The position numbers and the translations under genes are program-made. Source: Anaerolineaceae bacterium (GTDB taxonomy: Bacteria > Chloroflexota > Anaerolineae > Anaerolineales > Anaerolineaceae). From it: DNA of 64,000 bases. The DNA is taken from assembly GCA_012839565.1 (NCBI GenBank), contig DUMZ01000007.1, positions 174,939 to 238,938 of the forward strand, given 5' to 3'. Positions 37,642 to 47,918 of the stretch are shown here, in pieces (positions within the stretch are counted from its first letter, which is position 1; each line of letters starts with the position of its first letter). Below the pieces are notes generated by a model. It had not been told where the DNA came from, did no database searches, and saw only the letters and a program-made list of their open reading frames with translations.

Positions 37642-38526
37642 ATGAAACAAAACATCCAACCACACTATTTTGAAACCGCTACTGCCTGGCATGAACATGA
37701 ACTTCTCGACTCTGGCGATGGCAAAATCCTGGAAAGATTCGGCAAAATGGTACTCGTCCGTCCCTACGCGCAGGCTTTTTGGCCAAAATCCACGCCCGAA
37801 CTTTGGCAGGAAAACCATGCCCGGTTTCAGGCTGACCTCCACAATTTCGGGGGCAAATGGCTTTACAAAGACAACGCGCAAAAATCCTGGCCCCTGCGCT
37901 GGGAAATGCTACGTTTCCAGACACAACTGGGTGCCTCACAACACATCGGCATTTTTCCGGAAGAAACTAAGCACTGGCTATGGCTCCAGGACACGATTAA
38001 AAAAGTCCAAAATCCCGTCAAAGTGCTCCATTTGTGGGCCTACACGGGCTTGATGAATCTCGTCGCCACCCATGCTGGCGCGGACGTGACCCATGTGGAC
38101 AGCTCAAAACATGGCATCGGCTGGGCGATGGCAAACCAAAAGCTTTCCAGCATGAAAGACGCCCCCATCCGATACATTCAGGAAGAGCCCCTTAAGTTCA
38201 TCAAGCGCGAAGCCCGGCGCGAAAAAAACTACAACGCGCTAATCCTGCAATTCCCACGAATGGAAAATGAAGAAGAATCGCGTTACACTGATTTTCTCAA
38301 GCAGCTACCAGACCTGATTCTCGCCATCAAAGATATTCTCGACCCGAATCCGCAGTTCATCTTAATTACCGCGCCCAGTTGCATTCACTTCACCACAACC
38401 CAGGCAATCGTGGATACTCTAAAACCAGGTCGGGGAACAATAAGCAGTGGCGTCATTTGCCTTAAAGAAAAAAGCGCAGGGCATCTTTTGCCCCACGCTT
38501 CGTTTACACGATGGTCCAGTAATTAG
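37642..38526 (+). CDS. class I SAM-dependent methyltransferase (RlmI-like)
   Basis: 294 aa; PVKVLHLWAYTGLMNLVATHAGADVTHVDSSKHGIGWAMANQKLSSMKDAPIRYIQEEPLKFIKREARREKNYNALILQFPR. Confidence 0.85.
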   Translation: MKQNIQPHYFETATAWHEHELLDSGDGKILERFGKMVLVRPYAQAFWPKSTPELWQENHARFQADLHNFGGKWLYKDNAQKSWPLRWEMLRFQTQLGASQHIGIFPEETKHWLWLQDTIKKVQNPVKVLHLWAYTGLMNLVATHAGADVTHVDSSKHGIGWAMANQKLSSMKDAPIRYIQEEPLKFIKREARREKNYNALILQFPRMENEEESRYTDFLKQLPDLILAIKDILDPNPQFILITAPSCIHFTTTQAIVDTLKPGRGTISSGVICLKEKSAGHLLPHASFTRWSSN

Positions 38527-39860
38527 GTTTCGCTTTCTTCGTTTATCGTTTCATTAATCTCGGTAGAATGATCTTTGACCAAAACCCGGTCGACTCTAAA
38601 TCCGTCCATATCTAAAACCTCAAACGAGAACTGTTCCCAAACAAAACTCTGCCCAACTTTTGGGATATGCCCAAGCTGGTTCATAATAAAGCCACTCAAT
38701 GTTTGGAAGTCGGCAGTATCTTCTTCAGGGAACTGTTCCACCTTAAGTAAGTCCTTTAGGACGTCAATCGGCAAAAGGCCATCAAACGACCACGAACCAT
38801 CAGGACGTAAAACCACTTCCTGGTTAAGGTCAAACTCATTTAGGGGAATGGCGCCCACAATCGATTCAAGTACATCATATAAGGTAACCAGGCCCAAAAC
38901 GCCACCGAATTCGTCCATAACCAAAGCCTGATGCACCGCTTTCTCTCGGAACGTTTCAAACGCCTTTATCGCCTGCATATTGCCTGGCAAAAACAGCGCC
39001 TCGCGGATATGGTTGGTAACCGAAAAATCAGGCGCGTAAATATCCACACCCACTAAATCCTTAATGTGCAACATGCCGATAGTGCGGTCCAAATCGCCCT
39101 CAGCTACCGGCATACGCGAATAAGGACTAGACTTGATATCATGAATAATTTCCGCTTGCTCATCCTCGATATTAATCCAGTCCAGTTCGGTATGGGGCGT
39201 CATCAGGGCGTCAATCCGCCGTTCTGTAAGACGAAACACGCCATCCACCATCTCTTGTTCAGCCTGGTCAAAGACGCCAGTCTGGCGACCTTCTTCAATA
39301 AAGCCTTTCACATCTTCTTCAGTAATGGATGGTTCTGGGCTGAGTTCAATGCGCAAGACACGCAGACCGATGTTAGTGGAACCACTTAACAATCGTGTTA
39401 AAGGTTTTAAGATTCGCGTTAGGGTCCTGACCATCGGGGAAAGTGCTGTGACCACATTTTCGGGCTCACTGACAGCAATTCTTTTGGGAATTAACTCTCC
39501 AAGCACAATCGAAAAATAGGTAATCAGAATGACCACAATTAAAAGCGCAAACGTTTCCGCGATAGGTGCCAGCCATGTGACTTGCTTCATAATCTCCGCC
39601 AAAGGTTGCGAGATAACAGCACCACCGATACCACCAGCCAGGGTATCAATCATGGTGATCATAATTTGAATTGCGGAAAGATATTCCTGATTAGGATCTT
39701 TGAGTAATTCCAAAGCGTAGGCTGCGCCTTTTTTACCTTCAGCAACGCGTTGCTCCAGTCTGACTTTACGTGCGGATACCATAGCGATTTCATACATCGC
39801 AAAAACGGCATTCAACCCGAAAAGGATGAAGATAAATATGATATTGAAAATTATTGGCAA
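38523..39860 (-). CDS. CNNM/CorC-type hemolysin family transporter (DUF21, CBS pair, CorC_HlyC)
   Basis: 445 aa; AMYEIAMVSARKVRLEQRVAEGKKGA, LGELIPKRIAVSEPE, MTPHTELDWI, ALVMDEFGGVLGLVTLYDVLESIVG. Confidence 0.92.
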   Translation of the reverse strand: MPIIFNIIFIFILFGLNAVFAMYEIAMVSARKVRLEQRVAEGKKGAAYALELLKDPNQEYLSAIQIMITMIDTLAGGIGGAVISQPLAEIMKQVTWLAPIAETFALLIVVILITYFSIVLGELIPKRIAVSEPENVVTALSPMVRTLTRILKPLTRLLSGSTNIGLRVLRIELSPEPSITEEDVKGFIEEGRQTGVFDQAEQEMVDGVFRLTERRIDALMTPHTELDWINIEDEQAEIIHDIKSSPYSRMPVAEGDLDRTIGMLHIKDLVGVDIYAPDFSVTNHIREALFLPGNMQAIKAFETFREKAVHQALVMDEFGGVLGLVTLYDVLESIVGAIPLNEFDLNQEVVLRPDGSWSFDGLLPIDVLKDLLKVEQFPEEDTADFQTLSGFIMNQLGHIPKVGQSFVWEQFSFEVLDMDGFRVDRVLVKDHSTEINETINEESET

Positions 39861-39933
39861 GATATTCCTCTTTTAGTCTATGCTTTCTAGGTTAACGGTG
39901 CATAGCTGTTGCTATTCTACCAAGCTTTACAGA

Positions 39934-40683
39934 TTACGTAATCAATTCGTCGGGTAAAAAGTCGGTTTTGTTATGATAGATGAACTGCGCCATCTCATCG
40001 GGCATATCAAAACGACTAATACCGCAATTATTGTACATAAACCGATACGGGTAGCGTTGGTCAGCGGCAAAGTTCATCTCACAGCGACAAAGTGCCCGAA
40101 ACAGATAGTTAAAAAAGCCACCATGCGTAATAAGCGCCACACGGTCGTCTGTTTCGCCATGGCGATGACGAATAAAGTCAATCACCCGCGTGGCTCTTTC
40201 GGCAACGAGTTCGCGGTCTTCCTTGCCACCCGGCCACCAACCCTTTTCATGGATATGATGCTCAAGGCGTAAAAAGGGATATGTCGCCTGAATATAACTC
40301 GCGTTCAGTCCATACTCCATGCTTATCACGGGCTTATCGCCCACTATTCTTTCCAGGTAAATGCCACCTACTTCATGACAGTCAGGCAGCGCGATGAGTG
40401 GTACGTCCAAATGCCGGGCAATAATACTGCCAGTCTGAATGGCGCGTTCCATCAAACTGCAATAGACATGAGTGATTCCATACCCACTTCGGTTTTGCTG
40501 GTCCAAAAAGTGAGTTTTTATACCAGGGTTGTGTTTGCTCAGTTCCTGCGCCACCAGTTGGGATTGCAAAATACCCTTGTCCGTTAATGGCGGGTCAGCC
40601 ACACGCGGGTTATCGGTAAACTCACCACTTTCCCAGCGTGCGTTATTCGTTGATTGAGCGTGTCTAATAAAATATAGTTGCAT
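39934..40683 (-). CDS. histidine phosphatase family protein
   Basis: MQLYFIRHAQSTNNARWESG, PPLTDKGILQSQLVAQEL, VALITHGGFFNYLFRAL. Confidence 0.88.
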   Translation of the reverse strand: MQLYFIRHAQSTNNARWESGEFTDNPRVADPPLTDKGILQSQLVAQELSKHNPGIKTHFLDQQNRSGYGITHVYCSLMERAIQTGSIIARHLDVPLIALPDCHEVGGIYLERIVGDKPVISMEYGLNASYIQATYPFLRLEHHIHEKGWWPGGKEDRELVAERATRVIDFIRHRHGETDDRVALITHGGFFNYLFRALCRCEMNFAADQRYPYRFMYNNCGISRFDMPDEMAQFIYHNKTDFLPDELIT

Positions 40684-40800
40684 CCTAAACTTTCTCCGAC
40701 GGCTGATTATACACGGAATGGCAAAAAATACGAAAGGTTTATAGTAATACATCTCTCCAAATGGTATAATCGGGCTGAAAATTGTAAAGGCACTAAGAAT

Positions 40801-41877
40801 ATGTTAGAAAAATTAAACGCAATACTCGACCGCTATAACGACATTGAAGCACAATTAGCACAAGTTGGCGAAGATTATCAACTGGCTGTTGAACTTTCCA
40901 AAGAGCGTGCTGACCTTGAAGATGTCGCGGTAGCTGCCCGGGATTATCTTGAAACTATAAACAAAATTGATGAGACCAAAGAACTCATTGAGATCGCCGA
41001 AGGCGAATTACTCGACCTTGCCCGCCTGGAGCTTGATGAACTCCAAGAGCACCGCGACGAAATGGAAGATAAACTCCGCGCCATGCTCGTGCCCAAAGAC
41101 CCGCGCGACAACCGCAACGTCATCGTTGAAATTCGCGCCGGCACCGGTGGAGACGAAGCCGGACTCTTCGTGGCAGATTTGTTACGTATGTATCTAAAAT
41201 ACGCTGACATCCACGGTTATAAAACTGAGATAATTTCTTCCAACGAAACTGGCATCGGCGGTTTTAAAGAAGTGACCTTCACCGTAAAAGGCAAAGGCGC
41301 TTTTTCGCGTTTAAAGTTCGAATCGGGCGTCCACCGTGTTCAACGCGTGCCCGAAACCGAATCCCAGGGGCGTATTCATACTTCCACTGTTACCGTTGCC
41401 GTGTTGGCCGAAGTCGATGACTTTGAAATTGAAATTCCTGATTCAGACATTGAAATCGATGTCTACAAATCAGCCGGCGCGGGTGGCCAAAACGTTCAGA
41501 AGAACATGACTGCCGTGCGCATCCACCACATACCCACCGGTATCGTTGTTGCCTGTCAGGACGAACGCTCACAACTGCAAAACAAAACCCGCGCGATGAG
41601 CGTGCTCAAAGCCCGGCTTTACGAACTTGAAGAGCAAAAGCGGCAATCCGAACTTGACGCTACCCGTCGCTCGCAAATTGGCACCGGCGAACGCAGCGAA
41701 AAGATTCGCACCTATAATTATCCTCAATCGCGCGTCACCGACCACCGCATCAATCAAAGTTCCTTTAACATTCAGGCCGTCATGGATGGTTACGACCTGG
41801 ACGATTTTATCGAAGAACTGCAACATGTTGAAGAAGCCGAGCGATTGGCAAGTTTTGAAACCGATGCTACAGATTAG
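40801..41877 (+). CDS. prfA: peptide chain release factor 1
   Basis: MLEKLNAILDRYNDIEAQLA; EIRAGTGGDEAGLFVADLLRMY; GVHRVQRVPETESQGRIHTSTVTVAVL; KSAGAGGQNVQKNMTAVRIHH (GGQ). Confidence 0.97.
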   Translation: MLEKLNAILDRYNDIEAQLAQVGEDYQLAVELSKERADLEDVAVAARDYLETINKIDETKELIEIAEGELLDLARLELDELQEHRDEMEDKLRAMLVPKDPRDNRNVIVEIRAGTGGDEAGLFVADLLRMYLKYADIHGYKTEIISSNETGIGGFKEVTFTVKGKGAFSRLKFESGVHRVQRVPETESQGRIHTSTVTVAVLAEVDDFEIEIPDSDIEIDVYKSAGAGGQNVQKNMTAVRIHHIPTGIVVACQDERSQLQNKTRAMSVLKARLYELEEQKRQSELDATRRSQIGTGERSEKIRTYNYPQSRVTDHRINQSSFNIQAVMDGYDLDDFIEELQHVEEAERLASFETDATD

Positions 41878-42712
41878 CATTCGTGACTGCCTGCTGGAAG
41901 CGCAAGCTGAACTCAGTCTTTTGGATAACCCCCAGCATAGTGCCATTATCCTGATGGCACATGTCTTAAATCGACCAAAAACCTGGATTATAGCCCATGG
42001 GAACGAAACGCTTGGCGAGCGCCAAAAAACAGAGTTTTTCGCCCTTACAAAGCGTTTAGCACAAGGCGAGCCCCTTCCCTACATCACCGGCAAGCAAAGT
42101 TTTTACGGGCTCGATTTTAAAGTCAGCCCGTCTGTACTCATCCCACGCCCTGAAACAGAACGCCTGGTTGATGAAGCTTCGCTATGGCTACGCGCAAACC
42201 CTTTGGCCAGCCACGCGCTTGATGTCGGCACCGGTTCCGCTTGTATCGCGATAAGCCTGGCCAAAAATCACCCTGCCCTAACCATCACCGCCCTGGACAT
42301 CTCCGAAGATGCCCTAAATCTTGCCAAAGAAAACGCGCAACTACATGGTTTGCAAGACCGCATCGCGTTTCAGCAATCTGACCTGCTGGCAAACTTTACA
42401 GGGCAAGCAGATTTAATTTGTGCTAACCTGCCATACATCCCCAGCGCGACACTCGCCGAACTTAGTGTAAGTGCCTGGGAGCCAGTTAACGCGCTTGATG
42501 GCGGGCAAGATGGTCTCGCGTTCATTCGGCGCTTGCTTGAACAATCACACGCTGTGCTCAAAACGCCTGGGCTTATTCTGCTTGAAATTGAAGCCAGCAC
42601 CGGTGAGCCAGCCATGGACCTGGCAAAAACAAGCTACCCAAAGGCAAATGTGGATTTGCTTAAGGATTTAGCTGAATATAATCGCCTGATTCGCATTGAG
42701 GTACCCAAGTGA
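41864..42712 (+). CDS. prmC: peptide chain release factor N5-glutamine methyltransferase
   Basis: MLQISIRDCLLEAQAELS; PLPYITGKQSFYGLDFKVSPSVLIPRPETERLVD; ADLICANLPYIP (NPPY-like motif, here NLPY). Confidence 0.93.
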   Translation: MLQISIRDCLLEAQAELSLLDNPQHSAIILMAHVLNRPKTWIIAHGNETLGERQKTEFFALTKRLAQGEPLPYITGKQSFYGLDFKVSPSVLIPRPETERLVDEASLWLRANPLASHALDVGTGSACIAISLAKNHPALTITALDISEDALNLAKENAQLHGLQDRIAFQQSDLLANFTGQADLICANLPYIPSATLAELSVSAWEPVNALDGGQDGLAFIRRLLEQSHAVLKTPGLILLEIEASTGEPAMDLAKTSYPKANVDLLKDLAEYNRLIRIEVPK

Positions 42713-43341
42713 ACCAGCCTGAGCGATTGTCCAGCCATGACCCTAAAGCCATTCAGCGTGCCCTTGAAGTCCTGAATGCTGAAGGGCTAATTGTTTTCCC
42801 TACCGATACACTTTACGGTTTGGCTTGTCTGCCTAATTCAAAACGCGCATTAGACAAGATTTACGCCACCAAACACCGCAGTCGCGCGAAAGCCTTGCCC
42901 GTTTTGATAGCTGACACCACCCAGCTGACTGAAATCACACACGAGATACCCCCAAATGCGCAAAAACTAATCAAGCACTTTTGGCCAGGCAAATTAACGC
43001 TTATCTTGCCCAAAAAAGAAGGTAAATTTCAGCATTTAAGCACCCTGGATGGCATCGCCCTGCGTATGCCCAACCATCCCTTCGCGCTGGAATTGCTTGG
43101 CAAGTCAGGCCCGCTCGCGGTGACCAGTGCGAATCTTTCCGAACATGCTAATCATGCCGACCCGGCTGAAATACTTGCCGAACTTGCCGGCCACCTGGAC
43201 CTTTTTATAGATGATGACATCCTCACTTCCACCACAGCCAGTACGATTGTGGATTGCACCCAAACGCCACCATTAATCCTGCGCGACGGCGCGATAAGCA
43301 AAGCTGAACTCAACACCGTTCTTGGTGATGAAATAGCCTAA
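42709..43341 (+). CDS. L-threonylcarbamoyladenylate synthase (Sua5/YrdC family)
   Basis: GTG start; GLIVFPTDTLYGLACLPNSKRALDKIYATKHRSRAKALPVLIAD; FWPGKLTLILPKK; LRMPNHPFALELL; STIVDCT. Confidence 0.94.
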   Translation: MNQPERLSSHDPKAIQRALEVLNAEGLIVFPTDTLYGLACLPNSKRALDKIYATKHRSRAKALPVLIADTTQLTEITHEIPPNAQKLIKHFWPGKLTLILPKKEGKFQHLSTLDGIALRMPNHPFALELLGKSGPLAVTSANLSEHANHADPAEILAELAGHLDLFIDDDILTSTTASTIVDCTQTPPLILRDGAISKAELNTVLGDEIA

Positions 43342-43401
43342 TTCGATTCGTAGTTATACGCGTTGTATATTTATTAGCATATTTTCAATCAAGAATATTA
43401 C

Positions 43402-43427
43402 GTTCACGGAGGCGTCTTCGCCGACGC
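43402..43427 (+). repeat. REP-like unit GTTCACGGAGGCGTCTTCGCCGACGC
   Basis: Similar to 24908-24932; imperfectly inverted relative to 43515-43534. Confidence 0.6.
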
Positions 43428-43514
43428 AAAAAACATCTTATAAGTGGATTTTTTAATGCTGTTGCTAAGCAATTGCATATCAAAATTTTAGATTCACCAG
43501 CCTATATTGACCAC

Positions 43515-43534
43515 GGCGAGACGCCTCGGTGAAC
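43515..43534 (-). repeat. REP-like unit GGCGAGACGCCTCGGTGAAC
   Basis: Imperfect reverse complement of 43402-43422 (GTTCACGGAGGCGTCTTCGCC), forming a ~130-bp inverted pair. Confidence 0.6.
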
Positions 43535-43653
43535 AGGGATGGTAATTATCTGCTTATTTTCACAAACTTTCTGCCATTATTAATTACTGCACAATGCTAA
43601 GTAATAAGCTTGCTAACTACAATCCCATTCGCCCCCAAACACTAGGCCTTAAA

Positions 43654-43687
43654 ACAGAATCGCGCCGTGAATACAGCGCGATTCTGT
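43654..43687 (-). terminator. Hairpin terminator for the minus-strand DUF4349 gene
   Basis: ACAGAATCGCGC-cgtgaataca-GCGCGATTCTGT; on the minus strand followed by TTTTAAG. Confidence 0.75.
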
Positions 43688-43703
43688 CTATATATCCTAA
43701 AGT

Positions 43704-44666
43704 TTAATCTTTCTTCTCTGGCTCAACAGGGTCTATCACAGGCGGCTTGGCATAGTAATTCGCTCGTTGTACTTGCTTTTTCGCGCGGCGTTTCTTAACC
43801 GCTTTTGTCACAAAGAAGGCGCCCAAACCCAACGGGATTAGGAAAGGCAAGCAAACAATACTAAAGCGAATGAGAACATCCGCAATGCCTTGCGCGATAT
43901 CAATCAACTTTTGCAGCGACTCACGCGCAGTAACCCCGGGCTTCCATCCACCGATTTCAATTGGTTTAATTGAAGCTTCTGCCACAAAGTTTACTGAAAT
44001 CATAGACATCGATGCTGATTCTCTCAAATACTTCATATGCCCTTTCAACACCTCGATTTCCTCACGTGTGCGGGTCAGTTCCCTGAAAACCTTCATGGTC
44101 TTATCAAGGTCAGTCGTATTTTCCATCAACACCATTAACTGCTCTTCAGCAGCTTCAAGATTGCGCACGCGAGACTCGGTATCTACATAATCCGATGTAA
44201 CATCTTCACCAGACGTCGATTCTGATAAAACACCATCTTTGCCATCAGCTGACAATTGACGAATTTTTTCCATCGCTACATCTAATTTTTGAGTAGGAAT
44301 CCGAATGGATATGCTTGCAGTTTTGTATTCGCCACTCGAATTTACTGAACTAGATGACTCCGAACTAATCACATATCCACCCAACTGAGTTGCCATTTGA
44401 CTGACAGACCACATCGCCTCTACCGGGTCAACCACTGAAACACGCATATTTGCAGTTTTAATAACCAGTCGTTCTTGAGTTGATGACCCTAACTCGTATC
44501 CCTCCAAGGCTTCGTCCATCAGAAGCGATTCTCTTGGCAATTCAGGAACTCCCGCGTATCCCGTGCTATCCTCGGTTATATACTCATATTTTTGTGCGGG
44601 GGCTTTTGCACATGCCCCTAAAAGCAACAGGGCTATCAAACTAAAAATCAATATTTTCTTCTTCAT
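43704..44666 (-). CDS. DUF4349-type lipoprotein
   Basis: 320 aa; lipobox LLLLGACAKAP; RLVIKTANMRVSVVDPVEAMWSVSQMATQLGGYVISSES; C-terminal TM. Confidence 0.82.
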   Translation of the reverse strand: MKKKILIFSLIALLLLGACAKAPAQKYEYITEDSTGYAGVPELPRESLLMDEALEGYELGSSTQERLVIKTANMRVSVVDPVEAMWSVSQMATQLGGYVISSESSSSVNSSGEYKTASISIRIPTQKLDVAMEKIRQLSADGKDGVLSESTSGEDVTSDYVDTESRVRNLEAAEEQLMVLMENTTDLDKTMKVFRELTRTREEIEVLKGHMKYLRESASMSMISVNFVAEASIKPIEIGGWKPGVTARESLQKLIDIAQGIADVLIRFSIVCLPFLIPLGLGAFFVTKAVKKRRAKKQVQRANYYAKPPVIDPVEPEKKD

Positions 44667-44734
44667 TCTCTTCTCCTTTTTAAAGCTTCCTTAGCCTTAA
44701 GCATTAAACGAAAAAACTCGAATAAAAGTTCCCG

Positions 44735-45460
44735 CTACCTGCCTAAATTCAAGCGTCTCGCTTGTATTGATGGGATGCCTCGTTCTTCGATGCGTTTTGC
44801 CACAGCTGACACATCATAAGGCACCCTTTTGAACAAAAAGCTATTCTCTTCAAGATCCCAAATCACATAAGCGGCTCTGGGGTCACGGTCGCGCGGTTGC
44901 CCCACCGCGCCGGGGTTCAATATAAAGCGTTCTTGCGGTATCCAGCGGTCGCCAGATTCCGGTTTCAGCAAACGCACCTTAAAATCTGCTGATTCGATAA
45001 AAATCGCTGGCGTGTGCGTATGCCCCACCAAAGAACCCTGACTCTCAAAATACTCAAACGCTGCCCAGGCGATGCCACCCTGGTCCACGTACTCCCAAAT
45101 GGGATCGCGTGGACTGCCATGTGCCAGAGTAATCCCATCAAGGAGCAACTTTTCAGGCAATTCGCTTAGAAAATCAAGCGAGCTTTTCGTCATCAGACTC
45201 TTTTGCAAATTCAAAGCCTTGCGCGCTTCATGGTTAAAGTGAGTTGTGCTTATGATGTCTAATACTGCCGCGTCATGATTACCCATAATGCAGGTTAAAT
45301 TAGGCAATTCACGTAACAAGCTGACACATTCTTCTGGGTCAGGCCCATAGCCAACCACATCACCAAGACAAATCACGCGGTCAAATTCACCCGCATCAGC
45401 CAAAACCGCCTCAAAGGCGCCTAGATTTGAGTGAATGTCAGAGATTACCAGAGCGCGCAT
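44735..45460 (-). CDS. metallophosphoesterase (YfcE/MJ0936-type)
   Basis: 241 aa; MRALVISDIHSNLGAFEAVLADAGEFDRVICLGDVVGYGPDPEECVSLLRELPNLTCIMGNHDAAV; GHTHTP. Confidence 0.93.
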   Translation of the reverse strand: MRALVISDIHSNLGAFEAVLADAGEFDRVICLGDVVGYGPDPEECVSLLRELPNLTCIMGNHDAAVLDIISTTHFNHEARKALNLQKSLMTKSSLDFLSELPEKLLLDGITLAHGSPRDPIWEYVDQGGIAWAAFEYFESQGSLVGHTHTPAIFIESADFKVRLLKPESGDRWIPQERFILNPGAVGQPRDRDPRAAYVIWDLEENSFLFKRVPYDVSAVAKRIEERGIPSIQARRLNLGR

Positions 45461-45465
45461 CTCGT

Positions 45466-46713
45466 TTAGGGCATTTTAAAATCGTAATGCCACAAATCTC
45501 CCGTGATGTTTTCAACAGTATTCAAGCCAGTTAACGCTATCCAGCTCTTACCCGGTTTCAAGGGGAACGGATTACCTTCCAGGTCATAGAAAGATATCGG
45601 TGACTCGTTATCGTTCGTTTTCCAAATGGCTTCGTAGGCCTGGCCATTCCTAAAGATAACCGCGCGTCTGCCTGCGGTGTTGCCCCAGACTTTGATATCA
45701 ATCAGTTGCGTTTCAATTTCCACATGCTCCACAAAAAGCATAATCACGTTTGAAAATGCCAGTTGTTCTTCTGTATTTCTGTCAACAAGCGGTATCATTT
45801 CATAGGTATAGGCATCTTCAATCCAGCGCAGATAGTTCCCACTGGCTTCGTCATATTCCCAATCGCCCTTGTTGTAGTAGTTAAAATGGAATTCCACTTT
45901 ACTGGCAGGCTTGCCACCAGCAGGTACCGCTTCACTGAATTTCATACCGTCCAGATTTGGTCTTGTGGCAGGGTCAATCCCGGCGTTCTGGAAATACTCC
46001 GTGATAGCTGCCGTATTGGCATAAAGCCGGGTTACATCACCGGAACCACGGTCGCAGATGCCCGGACAGGTTCCTTCCGGAAACAAGCGATCACCCATAA
46101 TGCGATAAATCTTAGGCATCACCTTGACCGGGTCACCACCGGAAAAAGCAATCACCGCGTTATACAGACTTGCGATTTCAGGGTCCACAATACGAATGGA
46201 GCGAATCGGCCACACATAATCGCTGTTCTCGCCATAATACAATGGCGCGAAGCGATTGGAACCACCGCCAATCCAGGTTTCGAACACGATATCCGCTGAC
46301 GATAAACCTCCGTGCGGGCGCCCATAGGCTGGGAAGTTTGGCACTTTAACCATTATCGGCAATCGTTTAAGAATGCTGGGGTCAGCTACTTTTAAACCGG
46401 TTAATGGATTGACATCTTCAGGGAAGTTCGTCGGCCCAACCGAGTAGACTGCTGGCTCAGTGGGAAGAACTTCTTGTGTGGGTGTTTCGGGCACGGGTGT
46501 TTCAGTGGCTTCTGGTGTTGGTTCTTCTGTTTTTTCTGGTTCTTCGGTTTCCTTTTGTTTGTCCAGGCTTTGTTGGGTCATCATTTCCGCAACCAGATTT
46601 GCCACTTCTGTTTGCTGGGCTTCCTCGGCGGACAGCCCGGATTGTATTCCGCATGCGCCTAATAATAACGCGCATGATAATAAGATAAGTAGAAAGTTTC
46701 GTCGCATTTTCAT
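45466..46713 (-). CDS. DUF3048-type lipoprotein (paralogue A)
   Basis: 415 aa; lipobox LLGACG; NPLTGLKVADPSILKRLPIMVKVPNFPAYGRPHGGLSSADIVFETWIGGGSNRFAPLYYGENSDYVWPIRSIRIVD. Confidence 0.85.
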   Translation of the reverse strand: MKMRRNFLLILLSCALLLGACGIQSGLSAEEAQQTEVANLVAEMMTQQSLDKQKETEEPEKTEEPTPEATETPVPETPTQEVLPTEPAVYSVGPTNFPEDVNPLTGLKVADPSILKRLPIMVKVPNFPAYGRPHGGLSSADIVFETWIGGGSNRFAPLYYGENSDYVWPIRSIRIVDPEIASLYNAVIAFSGGDPVKVMPKIYRIMGDRLFPEGTCPGICDRGSGDVTRLYANTAAITEYFQNAGIDPATRPNLDGMKFSEAVPAGGKPASKVEFHFNYYNKGDWEYDEASGNYLRWIEDAYTYEMIPLVDRNTEEQLAFSNVIMLFVEHVEIETQLIDIKVWGNTAGRRAVIFRNGQAYEAIWKTNDNESPISFYDLEGNPFPLKPGKSWIALTGLNTVENITGDLWHYDFKMP

Positions 46714-46763
46714 CGCTATACTCCTTATCTTTCTATTTTACCTTCTATTTTAAAAAGCGTGGT

Positions 46764-47732
46764 TTAGCTTAACCGTTGCAAGCCACCGAGCAGTGCCCGG
46801 ATATGCTCCGCGCGCGTGCCACAACAACCTCCGATGGCGCGAACACCAAACGCTTCCACATAGCCCAAGAGCGTTTTGGCAAATTCTTTTGGTCCAACAG
46901 GATAAACCAACGCGCCATCCACCTTTTGGGGAATGCCCGCGTTTGGGATAGCTGCTATCGGCTTAGTGCTATGCTCGCTTAAATAGGCGATGGGCGCGCG
47001 CATTTGCTCAGGACCTTCGCCACAGTTGAGTCCGATAACATCCACCGGTAAACTTTCAAAGACCGCCAAAACCGCCTGGATATCCGCACCACATACCATT
47101 TTCCCATGTGCGTCCAGACTTACCTGAGCCTGGAGCGGCACTCTTAAAGCTTCCAGGGCAAAAGCCTGCTGAATACCTGCCACCGCGGCCTTGAGTTCTT
47201 CAAGGTCAATGACTGTCTCAAGCAAAAGCAAATCAACATCGCCTTGCAACAAACCCCGCGCTTGCTGGCAATAAACGTCAGCAATGTCTTCGTAAGTTTG
47301 CTCATTCCTAACAGCATCCACACCGGCAAGGAAAACGCCACTGGGACCCATCGAACCCGCAACAAAACGCTGTTTGCCATCGTGGCTAAATTTGTCGATT
47401 TCATCACGGGCGATACGCGCGGCAATGGTATTGATTTCATCAGTTTTATGCGCCAAACCATATTTCGCCAGAGCAATTCGATTGGCTTGAAAGGTGTTTG
47501 TTTGAAGAACATCCACCCCAGCTGCCAAAAATTGCCGGTGAACTTCAGCGACAAGATTTGGCGCGCTAAGCACAAGCGACTCATACGAACTTGGCGTTTT
47601 CACCATGTCACAGTCGGATGTGGTCAATAACAGAGCCTGCAAATTTGTCGCCATCGCGCCATCAAAGACAAGCACACGCTCTTGAAGAGCGTCCAGGTAA
47701 GCGGTTTTGGTCTTTGGTACTTCAGGTCTCAT
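46764..47732 (-). CDS. homocysteine S-methyltransferase family protein
   Basis: Start trimmed to MRPEVPK; VLVFDGAMATNLQ, VDVLQTNTFQANRIAL, GSMGPSG, VIGLNCGEGPEQM, AIGGCCGTRAEHIRAL (zinc CC). Confidence 0.9.
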   Translation of the reverse strand: MRPEVPKTKTAYLDALQERVLVFDGAMATNLQALLLTTSDCDMVKTPSSYESLVLSAPNLVAEVHRQFLAAGVDVLQTNTFQANRIALAKYGLAHKTDEINTIAARIARDEIDKFSHDGKQRFVAGSMGPSGVFLAGVDAVRNEQTYEDIADVYCQQARGLLQGDVDLLLLETVIDLEELKAAVAGIQQAFALEALRVPLQAQVSLDAHGKMVCGADIQAVLAVFESLPVDVIGLNCGEGPEQMRAPIAYLSEHSTKPIAAIPNAGIPQKVDGALVYPVGPKEFAKTLLGYVEAFGVRAIGGCCGTRAEHIRALLGGLQRLS

Positions 47733-47841
47733 GGTCGATTCTACAGAAAACAGTTTTGTTATTAAAAGTCTACCAAAGGGATTATTGATGGTCAAACAAT
47801 ATTCAGTTCTGAATTATTGTATTAAAGCGCGGTTTTCATTT

Positions 47842-47860
47842 CTCCTGCCGGCGTCTCGCC
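47842..47860 (+). repeat. REP-like unit ctcctgccggcgtctcgcc
   Basis: Exact reverse complement of 9805-9823. Confidence 0.6.
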
Positions 47861-47918
47861 ATGCAAGATTGATATCCCATTGATATTCCCACGAACACCA
47901 CTAATCTGTCAAAACCCA

